A stretch of DNA of 64,000 bases from Lyophyllum atratum (Eukaryota; Basidiomycota; Agaricomycetes; Agaricales; Lyophyllaceae), in contig JACGCN010000046.1 of the NCBI GenBank assembly GCA_014905825.1, forward strand, positions 1-64,000. The letters are read 5' to 3'. Every line of letters starts with the position of its first letter. Position 1 is the stretch's first letter. Shown one piece after another: positions 20,660 through 31,692 of the stretch. The notes beneath the pieces were generated by a model, which saw only the letters and a list, made by a program, of their open reading frames with translations, made no database searches and had not been told where the DNA came from. A program made the position numbers and the translations under genes.

Positions 20660-22628
20660 ATGCTTTTCCTACCAAGCCTGTTATTCCTGTTCCTCTCTAT
20701 CTGCTCCCGTCTTGTCTCAGGTTCTCCCGCAGCCCGCGCTGATCTCAAAGGAAGCCTCACATCCCTAGGAATCAGCGCTTCGTTCCCCGGTGACGCGTCG
20801 TACGCATCCGCTAGCACCGCTTGTACGTTTACCTGCGATCCATCATCCTACAACCACTAACGCTTTCACGCAGTCAACTTACGTTTCACATTCTCACCCG
20901 CCGCCGTCACCTTCCCCAAGAGCGCGGAGCAAGTCTCCCAGATCGTCAAGATTGGTGATGCGCAGGGATTGACTGTGGTCGCACGCAGCGGAGGCGTAAG
21001 TCATGACGTGGATGATGTCTTGGTCCTCCCAGCTGACGAAATATGGGGCCCGTAGCACAGTTACATCGCTAACGGACTCGGCGGAAAGGATGGAGCGCTC
21101 GTTGTTGACCTTAAGAACTTCAGCAAGGTGACGGTAGATTCCTCAAAGGGCACTGCGATAATCGAGACTGGAAACCGACTGGGCGATGTTGCCAGTGCGC
21201 TGGGGAATGCTGGAAGGGCGTTACCCTCATGGAGTCTGTCCCTATGTTGGCATCGGTGGACATGCGGGTATGTCCTTCCCCCCAGCTCATGCTTTGGAAC
21301 GTCCCTGATGTCATAACGTGGAGCTCATGGCGGATTCGGTTTCTCTTCGCGCATGTGGGGCCTCACTCTCGACACCATCACGGCAGTGAATACCGTGCTG
21401 GCGAACGGCACGATTACTCGTGTGACCAATCAGAACAATCCGGACCTATTCTGGGTAAGTTCTTCATTATCATCATAGTGGCGCTGATTCAAGCGTTGGT
21501 ATGCAGGGACTGCGAGGGTCCGCCAGCTCCTTTGGCATAACCACCTCCATCGAGGTCACCACTTTCCCCGCACCTCCTTCAGCGACCATCTTTCAGTACG
21601 ACTGGGACCTCAACGTCACCGCTGCGGCGAAAGGAATCGCGGCGTTCCAATCATTTGTACAGACTGACATTCCATCGCACTTCGGTGGCGAGATCAACCT
21701 TTTCCGGGGCCCCACCGCTGGCACGGTCACGTTCTCGCTTACTGGTGGGTGGTACGCGCCTGTCCAAGGGTTGAACGCGACGTTGGCGCCGCTGATGCGC
21801 CAAATGCCGAGTGGGCCGAGGACGACGCTGCAGACGGGAACGTATGTGAACAGCGCGAGGATTCTGGCCGGCGGCTCGCTTGACACGAAGTCGAAACCGG
21901 ATGGCCACGATACGTTTTATGCCAAGTCGTTGATGACTCCGCAAAGCGCGCCCATGTCGGACGCCGCCATCCTCGCATTCACCAAGTATCTCGCAAACCA
22001 GGGCTTCGCTTCCAAGACGGTGCGCAGTCAGCTTACTACCTTTCGTGTGATGAGATTCTGATCGCCGTATGTACCCGTTTGTGTACTTTTAGGAGTGGTT
22101 TGTCCAACTGGAGTTGTACGGCGGCAAGAATTCTGCGATCAATGCTGTGGCTCCGGACGCGACGGCCTTTGCGCATAGGAGTTCCACTTTCACGATCCAG
22201 TTCTATGCTTCCGCTCCTGGAAAGGCGCCGCCGTATCCGTCGTATGGTTTCACATTCATGGATGGTATGATCCTACTCAACCCGCCATGACGTCCTGACT
22301 TATACTGATGGTACTTGCATAGACATGGTCAAGACGTTGACGTCTAACAGCCCTCGGGACTGGGATTATGGGTGGGCTTGACATGTTCATGTTCTCGATA
22401 TCACATTCCGTTGACTGAGATTCGTTCTCCTAGGGCATACCCCAATTACGTCGATGATAAGCTCGTGGACTGTAAGTATTGCGTTCAGCTTTGACTTCGG
22501 TCGTTTCATCAATCTGTTATTCAGGGAAACAACGCTACTATGGCGCTCACTATGCGCGCCTTCGATCATTGAAAGACAAGTACGATCCCAAGGACTTATT
22601 CACCTTCCCTACTGCGATCGAAGAGTAA
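20660..22628 (+). CDS. Secreted FAD-linked oxidoreductase of the berberine bridge enzyme / AA7 type, with one frameshift
   Basis: A signal peptide (LFLPSLLFLFLSICS) is followed by the FAD_binding_4 (PCMH) fold: V-T-F-P-K-S-A-E-Q-V, then VARSGGHSYIANG, whose His binds FAD. VCPYVGIGGHA and HGGFGFSSRMWGL follow; this Cys is the second FAD attachment site in two-covalent-bond members such as glucooligosaccharide oxidase. The substrate domain contains GLRGSASSFGI and W-F-V-Q-L-E-L-Y-G-G. The berberine-bridge C-terminus reads AYPNYVDD, Y-Y-G-A-H-Y-A-R-L and KYDPKDLF. About eight short introns join in frame. One base too many in a C run at about 21224-21226 shifts the frame just before H-G-V-C-P-Y; unless it is a sequencing error the gene is dead. 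These enzymes oxidise sugars or alcohols and produce H2O2 outside the cell. Confidence 0.86.
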
Positions 22629-23452
22629 TCATCCCCACCCGCCGACCGCTTTCTCGGCGGTTCCTTTATCATGGCCTACTCCGATGTTACCTCTTGCCTT
22701 CATAATCGAACTTATATCAGTATATCAGAAATTCGACATCTAATATTATGCTTTAATCATCATTCAGCAACGTTGGAGCGCTGAGCGCTGAGCACGCAAT
22801 GGATGTTGCAAAGATCGAAGGAAGGCAACGCAGAGATGGTTTGTGATACAGGCGTGATCAGATAAGATAAATTTTGATCAGAATTTTCCGCCAAGTCAAT
22901 CTCCGCTCTTGACCATGACGACAACTGCGAGCGACCCTCTTGCCTGACACGTACGCGTCCTTATCAACCAAAGATTCTCAAGGTAGCCTAACATCAAACG
23001 GAACGATAATTACTGGTCCTAGCGCTTCGTCGGTTGGTAGATGGAAGTGCGTGGATTAAGCTGAATCTCAAAGGATATGCTGGAAATTTCGACGCAGCTT
23101 TATTGTCAGATGGGTCTCCTTGGCACTCCACTCCTCATTTTCGTACGCAAGCCTCACCTGCCTCGTACAGGTGCTCGGCGATGCGAACCTTAAATGCACT
23201 CGCTTTAGAGGTGTGCGCATCCTGACATCCTGATCACATCTGTCATGGTGGTCATGCGACGAACAAAGTGTAAGCCTCGATCAATGCTGGGAACAGGAGG
23301 TAAGAAGGCCGAAGCCAAGGGAAACGGATGGCTCTATCTACAGTGGCAGTGCATCAGCACGTTAATATAGCATTGGGCACCCCATCACTCCTCACATAAA
23401 GGGGACGACGGGTCTTTGATCTCGTATCCTGTCCGACGCCCACTTTCATGTC
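22629..23452. other. Intergenic region
   Basis: No gene-like frame with recognisable motifs. It should contain the promoter of the membrane protein gene that starts at 23453. Confidence 0.4.
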
Positions 23453-24837
23453 ATGATCACTTCTACGGAGCGCGGGTTGCTCCAGAAGCTGGGATATCTG
23501 ATGCTTTGGTACATCGCTCGGCTTGCCACTTCGTTGCTATTGTATGGTAAGTTGATTTTCATCATCATGGGGAATCATGATCAAGATCATACGGAGTCGT
23601 TGACATTTTTTGTTCTGTTCGCTCTGGCAGGAATGTTCACGGTGGTTTTTTCGCTCACTACACTGGCTATATTGCGAGTCCTCTTCGTTATCCCATCGAA
23701 ACGCAGTATCTAACCCGACTCGCGTATTGAAATAGTCGACGCCCTGTCCGGTCCTTGGGGACGTGGGTGATGTTCGGTAGCACGATGATCAGCTTCAGCC
23801 TTGCCATGCTGTACTGGACCTCAGACCTCGCCGCATTGACCATGCAGACCTGGCGGACGCTGTCGAACGGGTCCACCGGATTGGAGCGGTACTCGAGGGG
23901 GTACGACGACGAGGGGCCGTTCTTTGTTCTTGGCAGGATCATGGATTCCACTGTCCCGTGTCTCGTTCGTCGCTTCTGACTTCGCTTTTTCTCGACGAGC
24001 ACGAAGAGTTCATTTCGGTTATTGTGTAGATGATTATCAACGACGTGATTGTGATTTGGAGGGCATGGGTGCTGTGTTTGGAGCGGCGATGGCTGATCGT
24101 CGGACCACTCGCATTGCTTCTCGGGACATGTGGTGAGTTAAATCCAGCTTCGGGTCATTCTGTCTATTTGTTAATCAGTATATGTTACGATATCCAGCTG
24201 CGGCATTTACGTTTCTTGGACTGACATCAACATCTGCTGCGCATACGGCGTACGTCGCTCATCAGGATAAGGTCGCCAGTGGCCTCATGTACGCAGTTGG
24301 GGCGCTGTCGTTCTCGACCAATGTCGTATCAACGCTGTTGATCGCATATTGGCTGTGGTACGGTCTCCTCATGTCCTTTGGACAAGGATATGCTTACATA
24401 TCTTGCCATACGATGGTTACCAGGGACTATCGAAAATCGTGGAATGTGGGCGTTGGCGGTCGGTGGTCCCATGTGCAGACGATTCTCCTTATGATTGTCG
24501 AGTCTGGAGCCGTCTATCTCTTGTCCCAGGTGAGCTGAGAACATGGATCTACGTAAAGTTGCTAACCTCCCCACTCTTAGATCATAACTGTGGTGGTGTT
24601 CAACCAGGGCAGCAACATAAATACGCCGCAAGCCTATTTTGAGACCATCATCTGGGCAGCCTATATTCAGAGCGTGGTGAGTTGAGGAGTTTCACCACGT
24701 ATGGACCCTTCTTGAAAATGGACAATTAGGGAATGTATCCGACGATTGTCTTGTTGTTGATTGAACAGAAGCGTTCCTTCTCGGATATGGAGTGTTTCGT
24801 CACGACGTTGGTTGCTGATTCGAAAGGCCAAGCTTGA
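23453..24837 (+). CDS. Multi-pass (probably 7-TM) membrane protein of an expanded Agaricomycete family, copy 1
   Basis: Exons encode a chain of hydrophobic helices: G-Y-L-M-L-W-Y-I-A-R-L-A-T-S-L-L-L, FTVVFSLTTLAIL, TWVMFGSTMISFSLAMLYW, the family signature NDVIVIWRAWVLC, AAAFTFLGLTS, ALSFSTNVVSTLLIAYW, ILLMIVESGAVYLLSQ and GMYPTIVLLLIEQKRSF. The stop falls at 24837. Most introns have clear GT-AG ends; the join near 23690-23735 does not keep phase, so a one-base change or an unusual splice site is likely there. The family has seven helices and is expanded in mushrooms; its ligand and role are not known. A relic and two more copies lie in this window. Confidence 0.68.
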
Positions 24838-24856
24838 CCGAGACTACGAGATGAAG

Positions 24857-24905
24857 AAAGGTCAGTTGAGGATCTCTGGAGGCTTTACCGTACACTACTT
24901 ACTCT
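24857..24905. repeat. Copy of a glucoamylase-gene intron segment just behind a membrane protein gene
   Basis: This 49-base segment matches 3610-3658 at roughly 42 of 49 positions by eye, including an unbroken 24-base block (CTTTACCGTACACTACTTAC plus TCT). At 3.6 kb it is the intron inside the second CBM20 domain. Here it lies some 20 bases past the stop codon of the membrane protein gene, in the same plus-strand direction. Confidence 0.7.
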
Positions 24906-25099
24906 CGTACCGACTTGGGTTGAAGTTACTGAAATAAGCTATTCAATCCCTTGTCGAGAAGGTCAACGAGCTTGAAGGATTTTCGGCCTGTTGGAGAAAC
25001 GCCTTCGTAGATTTTCCCCAACTCACCAGCAGGGAACATCTGATTGGCGAACTCAACAGAGACGGTTCTGTTACTCTTGTGTGCGTTGTTGCAGAAAGA

Positions 25100-26335
25100 T
25101 TTGGACTGGGAACGACCGGGTGAACCTCGGGTGTTTGGACTCAAAGTCGTCGCCAAACATCTCAAGGCCGTGTTGTTGACTTTTCCGTCCACTGCATCCT
25201 GGATCAAGACTCTCCCGTCTGCGTTTTGCGTACATCCAATACCTGTATTAATGTTCCGCCTTCCTTCTCCTGCCTTTCTGCGACCCCACGGACAATCTTT
25301 CTAGACACTCAGTGGCCCGTCCCTAAGAATGAATCATCTGCGCAAGCCATACACGCCGGGTCTACTCGAAGGTCGTGGTGCTACGGCGGCAATGATGGGT
25401 CTCGTGATGGCGCTTCTGGGATGTCATCCAGGTTGAAAGGTACGTCCAGGTCTCCTAACTTCCGATCATGTACTAAACATCGTGCATTCTTCCTCCCGCT
25501 TTGCCATAAAGGCGTTCATATTATACGAGCTCCGAGGACATGGTTCTGAATCGATGTCGAGGATGTAGCCTCTCTTCCGCATCATGGGAGGGGATCAGTA
25601 TAGGTCTCGGTGTGTGTGTTCATCTCAAAATATCGGTCTGCGGAATGGAATCGTTTATAATACACGTAGGCGCAGTTCCCAACGCACATACACCTTGAAA
25701 ATGGTCCGGAGCTCGCGTTCAAGATCTGGAATCAGAAGGCGCTTATCATCGTTATTAGTCTTCCTGGCTCGCAGCCGGCGGCGGTCACATTTCCGACGGA
25801 GAGGGAAGGCGCTGTTTCTGTCATGTCACTAAGGTGCTTTTCTCCGTCATTTTCTACGCGTCCTTCTCAACGGAGCGGGTTTTCTTCCTGGGTTTGGCTT
25901 AGGCTAGTATGCTGTTACCTTCCAGGCGGCTGCGACGCTGCGCGCTTTTAGAGGAGCTGGACGGTCCACGAGGAGGCTCAACTCGAAAATGCATGTAGGC
26001 CATGCGATCGGTCGAGGTACACTTATATAGCGCGGCTCATTGAGTCTACGCACCGACCCGAGTCTCGGATGCTTCCCAAATGATTTGTGTTTCTTCCGTC
26101 AAAAGCGTTTAGGAGAGATAAGTACACCGTGATCCTGAGGGCTGATGTTCTCTGAGGGACGCGCAGAGCGTGCAATACATTGTTTATTGTGTTTGAGGTC
26201 AGACACGGACTTGATCGGTGATGCGTCGTCCTTTACCACAATGATCCTGACGAAGAGCCCCCGGGGTATCGCAGCTCAGGCGTTGCATGAATCCAACATC
26301 CTGTAGGTGTCCGTGAATCAAGAATGCATACAGTT
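25100..26335 (+). repeat. Degenerate dispersed repeat, copy B (inverted partner at 17.1-18.5 kb)
   Basis: It matches the minus strand of 17.1-18.5 kb in several blocks (GAAAGGTACGTCCAGGTCTC near 25438, CTCAAAATATCGGTC near 25624, TCTCCGTCATTTT near 25842, GCATGAATCCAACATC near 26286). It carries pieces of an unidentified decayed gene (E-G-R-G-A-T-A-A-M-M-G-L-V-M-A-L-L-G). A short minus-strand frame at 24926-25207 with A-G-E-L-G-K-I-Y-E-G-V lies beside it and is not recognised. Confidence 0.55.
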
Positions 26336-26633
26336 GACACGTCTTCAGTGTTCGAGGAGCTGGGAAGGACGTCTCCTCTGGCAGGTGGAATCAATCACTA
26401 CGAGAGGGTGACATGCATCTGTCAACTGTAGACTCGACGACCTAGCAACTGGACAGCGCGCGGATTGCAATCATCGCTGTCGATTCATACATGACCGGTG
26501 ATATCCGTGGGATGGTTCGCTCAAGCTTCGTTGACCACCACCACATGACTTTTTAGCCCGTGGTTTTAAAGCATGTTGCTCTCAATGCCCATGCTTCCTT
26601 TCGCTGCGCCTCCTACACAAACTTTTCGGCATC
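26336..26633. other. Short intergenic region
   Basis: No gene seen; promoter region of the next membrane protein gene. Confidence 0.35.
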
Positions 26634-27956
26634 ATGATCAGCCCCGAGGAACATGAATTCCTTAAGTCTCGGGGAATCGCCCTTCTCTCTCGCTTAGCCC
26701 TTATCGCGTCTTCCTTGTTGCCATACGGTGGGCTCTTCGTATGGTGCTTCAACAATCTCTTCATTAAATTATTCTAAGGAACATCAATACTGCTTTTCTT
26801 TCTGTCAACATACACTCTATTGTAGGTGAATGTGTAGTAAAATTGGTGGACGTCTCTGACCTGATGAAAAGTCGAAGGCCTGCGAAGTCTCTAACTATAT
26901 GGACAATGTTTGGAGCGACTCTCATCAGCTTTCTCTTCGCGACAATGTACTGGGCTGCGGCAGTAGCGTCAGTGGCAGGAGATGTCCACGACGCGTTCCT
27001 CGGCAGCACACCGTGGTCCTCTGACGAATGGCAGGCATATCGCAGACGTACCTTTGTCGTGTATCAGATCTCGGCTTGGGCAGCACAGGGCCTAGTATGT
27101 CCCTTCCATCGACGTACCGATTTGATAAGGCATGACCTCGATTTCTATTTTCAAATAATTACGAACGACATGATAGTAGTTTGGAGAGCATGGGTACTCT
27201 GCTTCAGATATCGACGGCTGATGGGCGGGATTTTCATCCTTCTGCTTGGAACATGTGGTGAGTTCCTGAGTCTTCGAACTATGTAGCATTAGTTTTTCAT
27301 GTCCTCCATTCCAGGACTGTCATTCACAATTTTAGGGCTTACGTCGAGTGTCAAGGGCCTCGACATGTACCTGGCTGGGGGAACTACTGTTATTGCCCTG
27401 TTCGAGACGGCAGCAGCCCTATCACTTGCCACAAACACGCTTTCAACTATGCTCATTGCATACACATTATGGTATCTATCGATACACATATTTCGGTTTC
27501 GACAAACCTCACAATCAAATTTGATCTATTTATAGGTCCAATCGCAAGATGTGGAGGGGCGGAGTTGGTATGCGCTGGTCGCAAGTGCAGAGAATCCTGC
27601 TCATGATCGTAGAGTCCGGAGCTCTGTATCTCGTGTCTCAGGTGAGTGGTCATTCCTGGTCTACTGGGTAATTCGATTTATCACTTCTTAGATGACAGCT
27701 ATGACTGTCCTCCGCAAATTAAACAGCAGTAAGGAGGGCACACGGGACGCATATTTTGCAAATATAATTTGGGCCGCTTATATTCAGATAACAGTCAGTG
27801 ACCACCTTTCCTACCATCCTAGCGCCGCTGGATTAATCAAATCTTCAGGCGATGTACCCAACCATCGTGTTTCTGCTCATCAGATACAAGCAATCGTTCA
27901 CAGATATGGACTGTTTTGCTGTAACTCATACGGACGTTCGACAGAGTTCCGTGTAG
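26634..27956 (+). CDS. Multi-pass membrane protein of the same family, copy 2; probably damaged
   Basis: It is collinear with copy 1: M-I-S-P-E-E-H-E-F-L-K, L-A-L-I-A-S-S-L-L-P-Y, TSILLFFLSTYTLL, TIWTMFGATLISFLFATMYW, NDMIVVWRAWVLC, LSFTILGLTSSVKG, ALSLATNTLSTMLIAYTLW, ILLMIVESGALYLVSQ and AMYPTIVFLLIRYKQSF, ending in S-S-V-stop. Two defects are visible. The helix-2 exon ends in TTG-TAG where copy 1 has TTG-CGA, and the AG expected before the V-V-W-R-A-W exon reads AA. Either the exon structure differs or the copy is a pseudogene. The neighbouring copies show that this is a local gene expansion. Confidence 0.6.
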
Positions 27957-28689
27957 GTCTTCGCGTACCGAACATCCGGTGGTTCCAAGTTGATGACGAG
28001 ACATCTTGGGGACTGGGTGAAGTCACTCTTCCGCCGGTAATGCAATTTGTCTGCTTCCAGCGCCGGTCACCTTCTCTTGGCATCACAGTCTCGAATCGGG
28101 CGCTGGGCTCGTCCGCGATGTCCGTGTTAAAATTGGAAATAAGAACTGGGAAATCATCGTCTCGCGTTGCGCAGCGGTCTTGCGAGTACGTCTCCCTTTA
28201 AGGCTTAGGGTAGTCAGTAATATGACATCCTTCCTCGAATTCCATGACTTCGCCGCCAAGATGTCACTATCTCATTGCCTCATTCTTGACGCGTTTGATC
28301 CTATGAGTGGCATCGCGGCATATGGTGAGATACTTGGCAGATCGCTGTTGCTTGATATCAGTCCAATCTGTCATACGATGCCCCATGTAAACTGTATGCG
28401 CGATCATACAACTTCTTCGACATCAGTCAAGTTGAAGAAGAGTGTCCGTATGATGATTTGTCAACGTTACCATTGTTCTCGGCGAGCTTGATGCGGACTC
28501 CGAAGACACAACAGTCATTCGTCATCGAGCTCAGCAACGTATCCAGTAATAGTACTTCTCCCCATAAGGTCTGCTCACGCCGGCGTCAGAAAGAGCTCGA
28601 TGTAGCTATTGCTTCAGCATACATAATACAAGCAATCCCTACTCAAACAACCACATAGTGCCGCCAATCTATATCGTGGCTCCTCTCAG
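27957..28689. other. Region between the membrane protein and F-box genes
   Basis: A plus-strand frame of 103 codons (28180-28491, beginning M-T-S-F-L-E-F-H-D-F-A-A-K) exists, but no motif supports it as a gene. Nothing else is seen. Confidence 0.35.
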
Positions 28690-30291
28690 TCATTGTCCGA
28701 GAGGAAGATAGATACCGACGGAATACACCTCCTCCATCTCCTCCTTTCGGTCAAGCCCCCGCCTCTCCCCATCCCGCCATTCCAGAGGCACATTTCTCCA
28801 CTCTACTGTCGCAACTTCGAGGGACTTGAGTGGTAGACTGTCGACGTTCCCATTATCCCGAGGGTCGGGCGTCTCTCCGTGGGCCCAGCATCTACTCTCG
28901 ATCGCATCTAGCACCTCGTAATCTTTCAGCACCCTCGAGATATCAACTCGCCTTCCGACATAGTCCCTCGCCAACCTCCCTGTGCGCATATCTGAATATC
29001 CAGAATGGAGGTTATCGGCGATGTAAATCTCCTCTAGGGAAGGGAGGACGTTTTCCACTCCAGGAGCCGCGAAATCGCGTCGATACCTTATACTCGTCAG
29101 GATATTCGTATATGAGTAGCACCTCCCGTCGATCGGCGCCTCGATACGAAGAGACGCGAGTTGCGGAAGCATTCGGAGGAAGATTGGGACTGTTTCGTAT
29201 GGCAGGGGGACACCCATGAACGCGAGCTTCCGAATAGGGGCACGTGAGCGTGTCTGCATCCTTACAAGGACGGGTATGAGATTCGCGTCGAAGGAGTGTG
29301 ACGCTGCGATGGTGAACTTCGTCAACAATGGTAACGTTAGCGTATCAAAGAAGGGCGCGATTTGACCAGCAGGTGAAGAGCCTGAGAACTCGGCGATGAG
29401 GACCTGGAGACGCGCGAGCGTTACAGGCTGGGGTGAAGCAGGAATGTAGTCGTCGGCGTTCCATTGAGCGACCTTCAGATGGCATTTAACCAAACTGGTG
29501 CACCGCATCAGTAATCCTCGGGCTCGCAGGGGATGAAGAGCGACGTCGACAAGAGAAAGGTCGGTGAGCTGCTCGTAAGGGATATCGGACAAGATATTAT
29601 CGGCGATGAACCCGAATGTACTATCAGCGCTGTCGAGATAGACCTCCCTGAGCTTCCTGCAATCACGGAGACTGATATTGCGCGTCGAAGTGAGCCGACG
29701 CGTGAACGCTCTGTCCGACTTCTCGTACGGCATCGAGAGGTGGAGGACCTCCAGCATCGGGAACCGTGCACCGCGGCATGAGGCGGAAGTGCTGATCATC
29801 TTCGTGAGTTTATGATGTAGCGAGAGAGGGGCGGAGAGGCTGAGGTTCCGTGTATGCGGACCACTACGTTGGATGACGGAGGAAAAGGAATTAGTAGAGG
29901 GTGTTGGTGGCATATTGAGAACGAGGGTCAAGGGGCGACCTCGCGCGAGACCAATCCAACTTTGAATAGCCATCATGCCATCGAAAGGCGCTGGACCATT
30001 GTGAGGTAGTTTGAGACCGACGTCTCCGTGACCACGCTCCCATAGTCTATTTCCCGCGGCTCTGCCCCTACAATCCAGCTTCCAGTCGAACGTCAGGAAC
30101 GTCCACAGTCGTGGGTTATTCTGGGCAATAGCTCGCCAGTGGCTGCAAACACCGAGGAAAATATACGGGGCACGATGGCGCAGCGGTTGCGAGATCTTTC
30201 GACCTGCACACAGGGAGAATATCTCGAGGAGAATCTCTGTTGATAACGCGCGTATAGAAACGCGAGCTCGCTGGACGCGACTTGGGGTCAA
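28690..30291 (-). CDS. F-box protein (F-box-like/LRR type)
   Basis: A single uninterrupted exon of 533 codons. The F-box lies at residues ~14-65: A-L-S-T-E-I-L-L-E-I-F-S-L-C, then P-Y-I-F-L-G-V-C-S-H-W-R-A-I-A and NPRLWTFLTFDW. Weak leucine-rich repeats follow (L-H-L-S-M-P, C-R-K-L-R-E-V-Y-L-D, L-T-D-L-S-L-V-D-V-A-L, L-L-T-K-F-T-I, L-P-S-L-E-E-I-Y-I). Mushroom genomes carry hundreds of such genes. The F-box recruits Skp1 of an SCF ubiquitin ligase and the repeats bind targets, which are unknown here. No damage is seen. Confidence 0.86.
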   Translation of the reverse strand: MTPSRVQRARVSIRALSTEILLEIFSLCAGRKISQPLRHRAPYIFLGVCSHWRAIAQNNPRLWTFLTFDWKLDCRGRAAGNRLWERGHGDVGLKLPHNGPAPFDGMMAIQSWIGLARGRPLTLVLNMPPTPSTNSFSSVIQRSGPHTRNLSLSAPLSLHHKLTKMISTSASCRGARFPMLEVLHLSMPYEKSDRAFTRRLTSTRNISLRDCRKLREVYLDSADSTFGFIADNILSDIPYEQLTDLSLVDVALHPLRARGLLMRCTSLVKCHLKVAQWNADDYIPASPQPVTLARLQVLIAEFSGSSPAGQIAPFFDTLTLPLLTKFTIAASHSFDANLIPVLVRMQTRSRAPIRKLAFMGVPLPYETVPIFLRMLPQLASLRIEAPIDGRCYSYTNILTSIRYRRDFAAPGVENVLPSLEEIYIADNLHSGYSDMRTGRLARDYVGRRVDISRVLKDYEVLDAIESRCWAHGETPDPRDNGNVDSLPLKSLEVATVEWRNVPLEWRDGERRGLDRKEEMEEVYSVGIYLPLGQ

Positions 30292-31692
30292 CGACTTCGT
30301 GTTTCTGACAAGCGACGACTTCGCGACGCGTTCAGGCCAGCCCTTCTGCTAGGAAATCATGAGATCCCGATACACGAACATAAAGCGAACGCGTACCATG
30401 CCCATTTGCAAGACCGGTGCTTCGTACGGAACAGACATAACGGCGCTGGTCTGCGAAACTGAAGGCATGGAGGACGAAGGGTTGTGGTTCAAGACGAACC
30501 TGAACAGTGTTTTTCCAGAGTCCGGTGAGATCAACAATCTAAGCGGTGTGCGGTGGCCAAGAACAATGGGCCATCGCGGAGTCCCGGAGCGTGAACCACT
30601 ACCGCCTGATTCGATCGTGCCACTAATCCCAACTCCTCGATTTCCTTCATACGCTTCAGCCCTGTCACCTTTTACAATGCTCGGGGGTCGTCAGCCGGCG
30701 TCATCTGCTGGGAGATGTTCGCTTACCGTGACCACAGGCAATGAGAGGTTCTAAAACATTTCCGTTGCACCTCAAAGTGTTCCACTCCGAAATTCAGGTT
30801 CAATGGCACCCCCTCTTCCACATTGAAAACGCTTTGCGAGGTGCTGGTGCAGTTTCTTGTTCAGGCGATGGTAGGTGTCTCTGTGTTGCTTCATGTCTCA
30901 AGGCGAGACCAATCCTCGACGATTTAGACACATCTGGTAACGGGAGTCAAAGCTGGCTTTAAGTGGAGAAAACCAGTACTGAACGAAGTCGGGACGGGGA
31001 ACTCACCCACAACAGTAAGTCCCGGTGAAGTTTACGCGTACGCCATGCAGAAGGGCGGTAGTCACTGAATCACCTCCATAGATCATAACATTCAATATAA
31101 AGGCCACCCGGAATTCGAATTGGACTAACTCGTCGTACGGTCCAACAAACCTCGAGTAAAGAGTACCACTACCAATGACAGAGGTTGCCAGCTGCAGAAA
31201 ATCGTTCGTCATTAATCGATCAATCATTCTTCACTCCATCCCCCAAAAAGAAGTCTTACTTGTAGCTGTTCCTATTTCGAACCAACGTCCCTCATCGAAC
31301 GTCTCCCAAGGTGTTGTATAAACCATGATGATGAACAGGTGAGAATCAAGGCGAGTTGGTTTGTGGCTGTGCAGTGACGCGTCGTCGAACGCGTACCAGA
31401 ATCTTATCTAGTTTTGCTGAGAGCTTCAAGTACGACCACATACAAGTGAGTTTCAACACACGAATACATCTGGACACTCACCCATATATACAATGAATAC
31501 ATAGCGATGGGTGGGTGACTCCGGTCCTATCACCGCGCACAGCCACGGCGGTCACCCAAGGCCGCTATAGGAACAAGAACCCTCCTCCACACGCACATTC
31601 CTTTCTCCCTCTAACCCGCCTCTAATTCCACCCCTTCCGCTTCCTTCATCTTCTGTTTTCATTCCTTCACTTTAATCTGTCCAAGCTGCGCT
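30292..31692. other. Region between the F-box and copper radical oxidase genes; possible small minus-strand gene
   Basis: Minus-strand coding-like pieces occur: a 74-codon frame at 31003-31227 (M-I-D-R-L-M-T-N-D-F-L-Q-L, ending in a donor-like GTGAGT) and a frame around 30749-30820 containing FNVEEGVPLNLNFGVEHFEV. They might be exons of one unidentified gene, but the joins could not be verified. The last ~150 bases are pyrimidine-rich, consistent with the promoter and 5' UTR of the oxidase gene on the plus strand. Confidence 0.35.
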
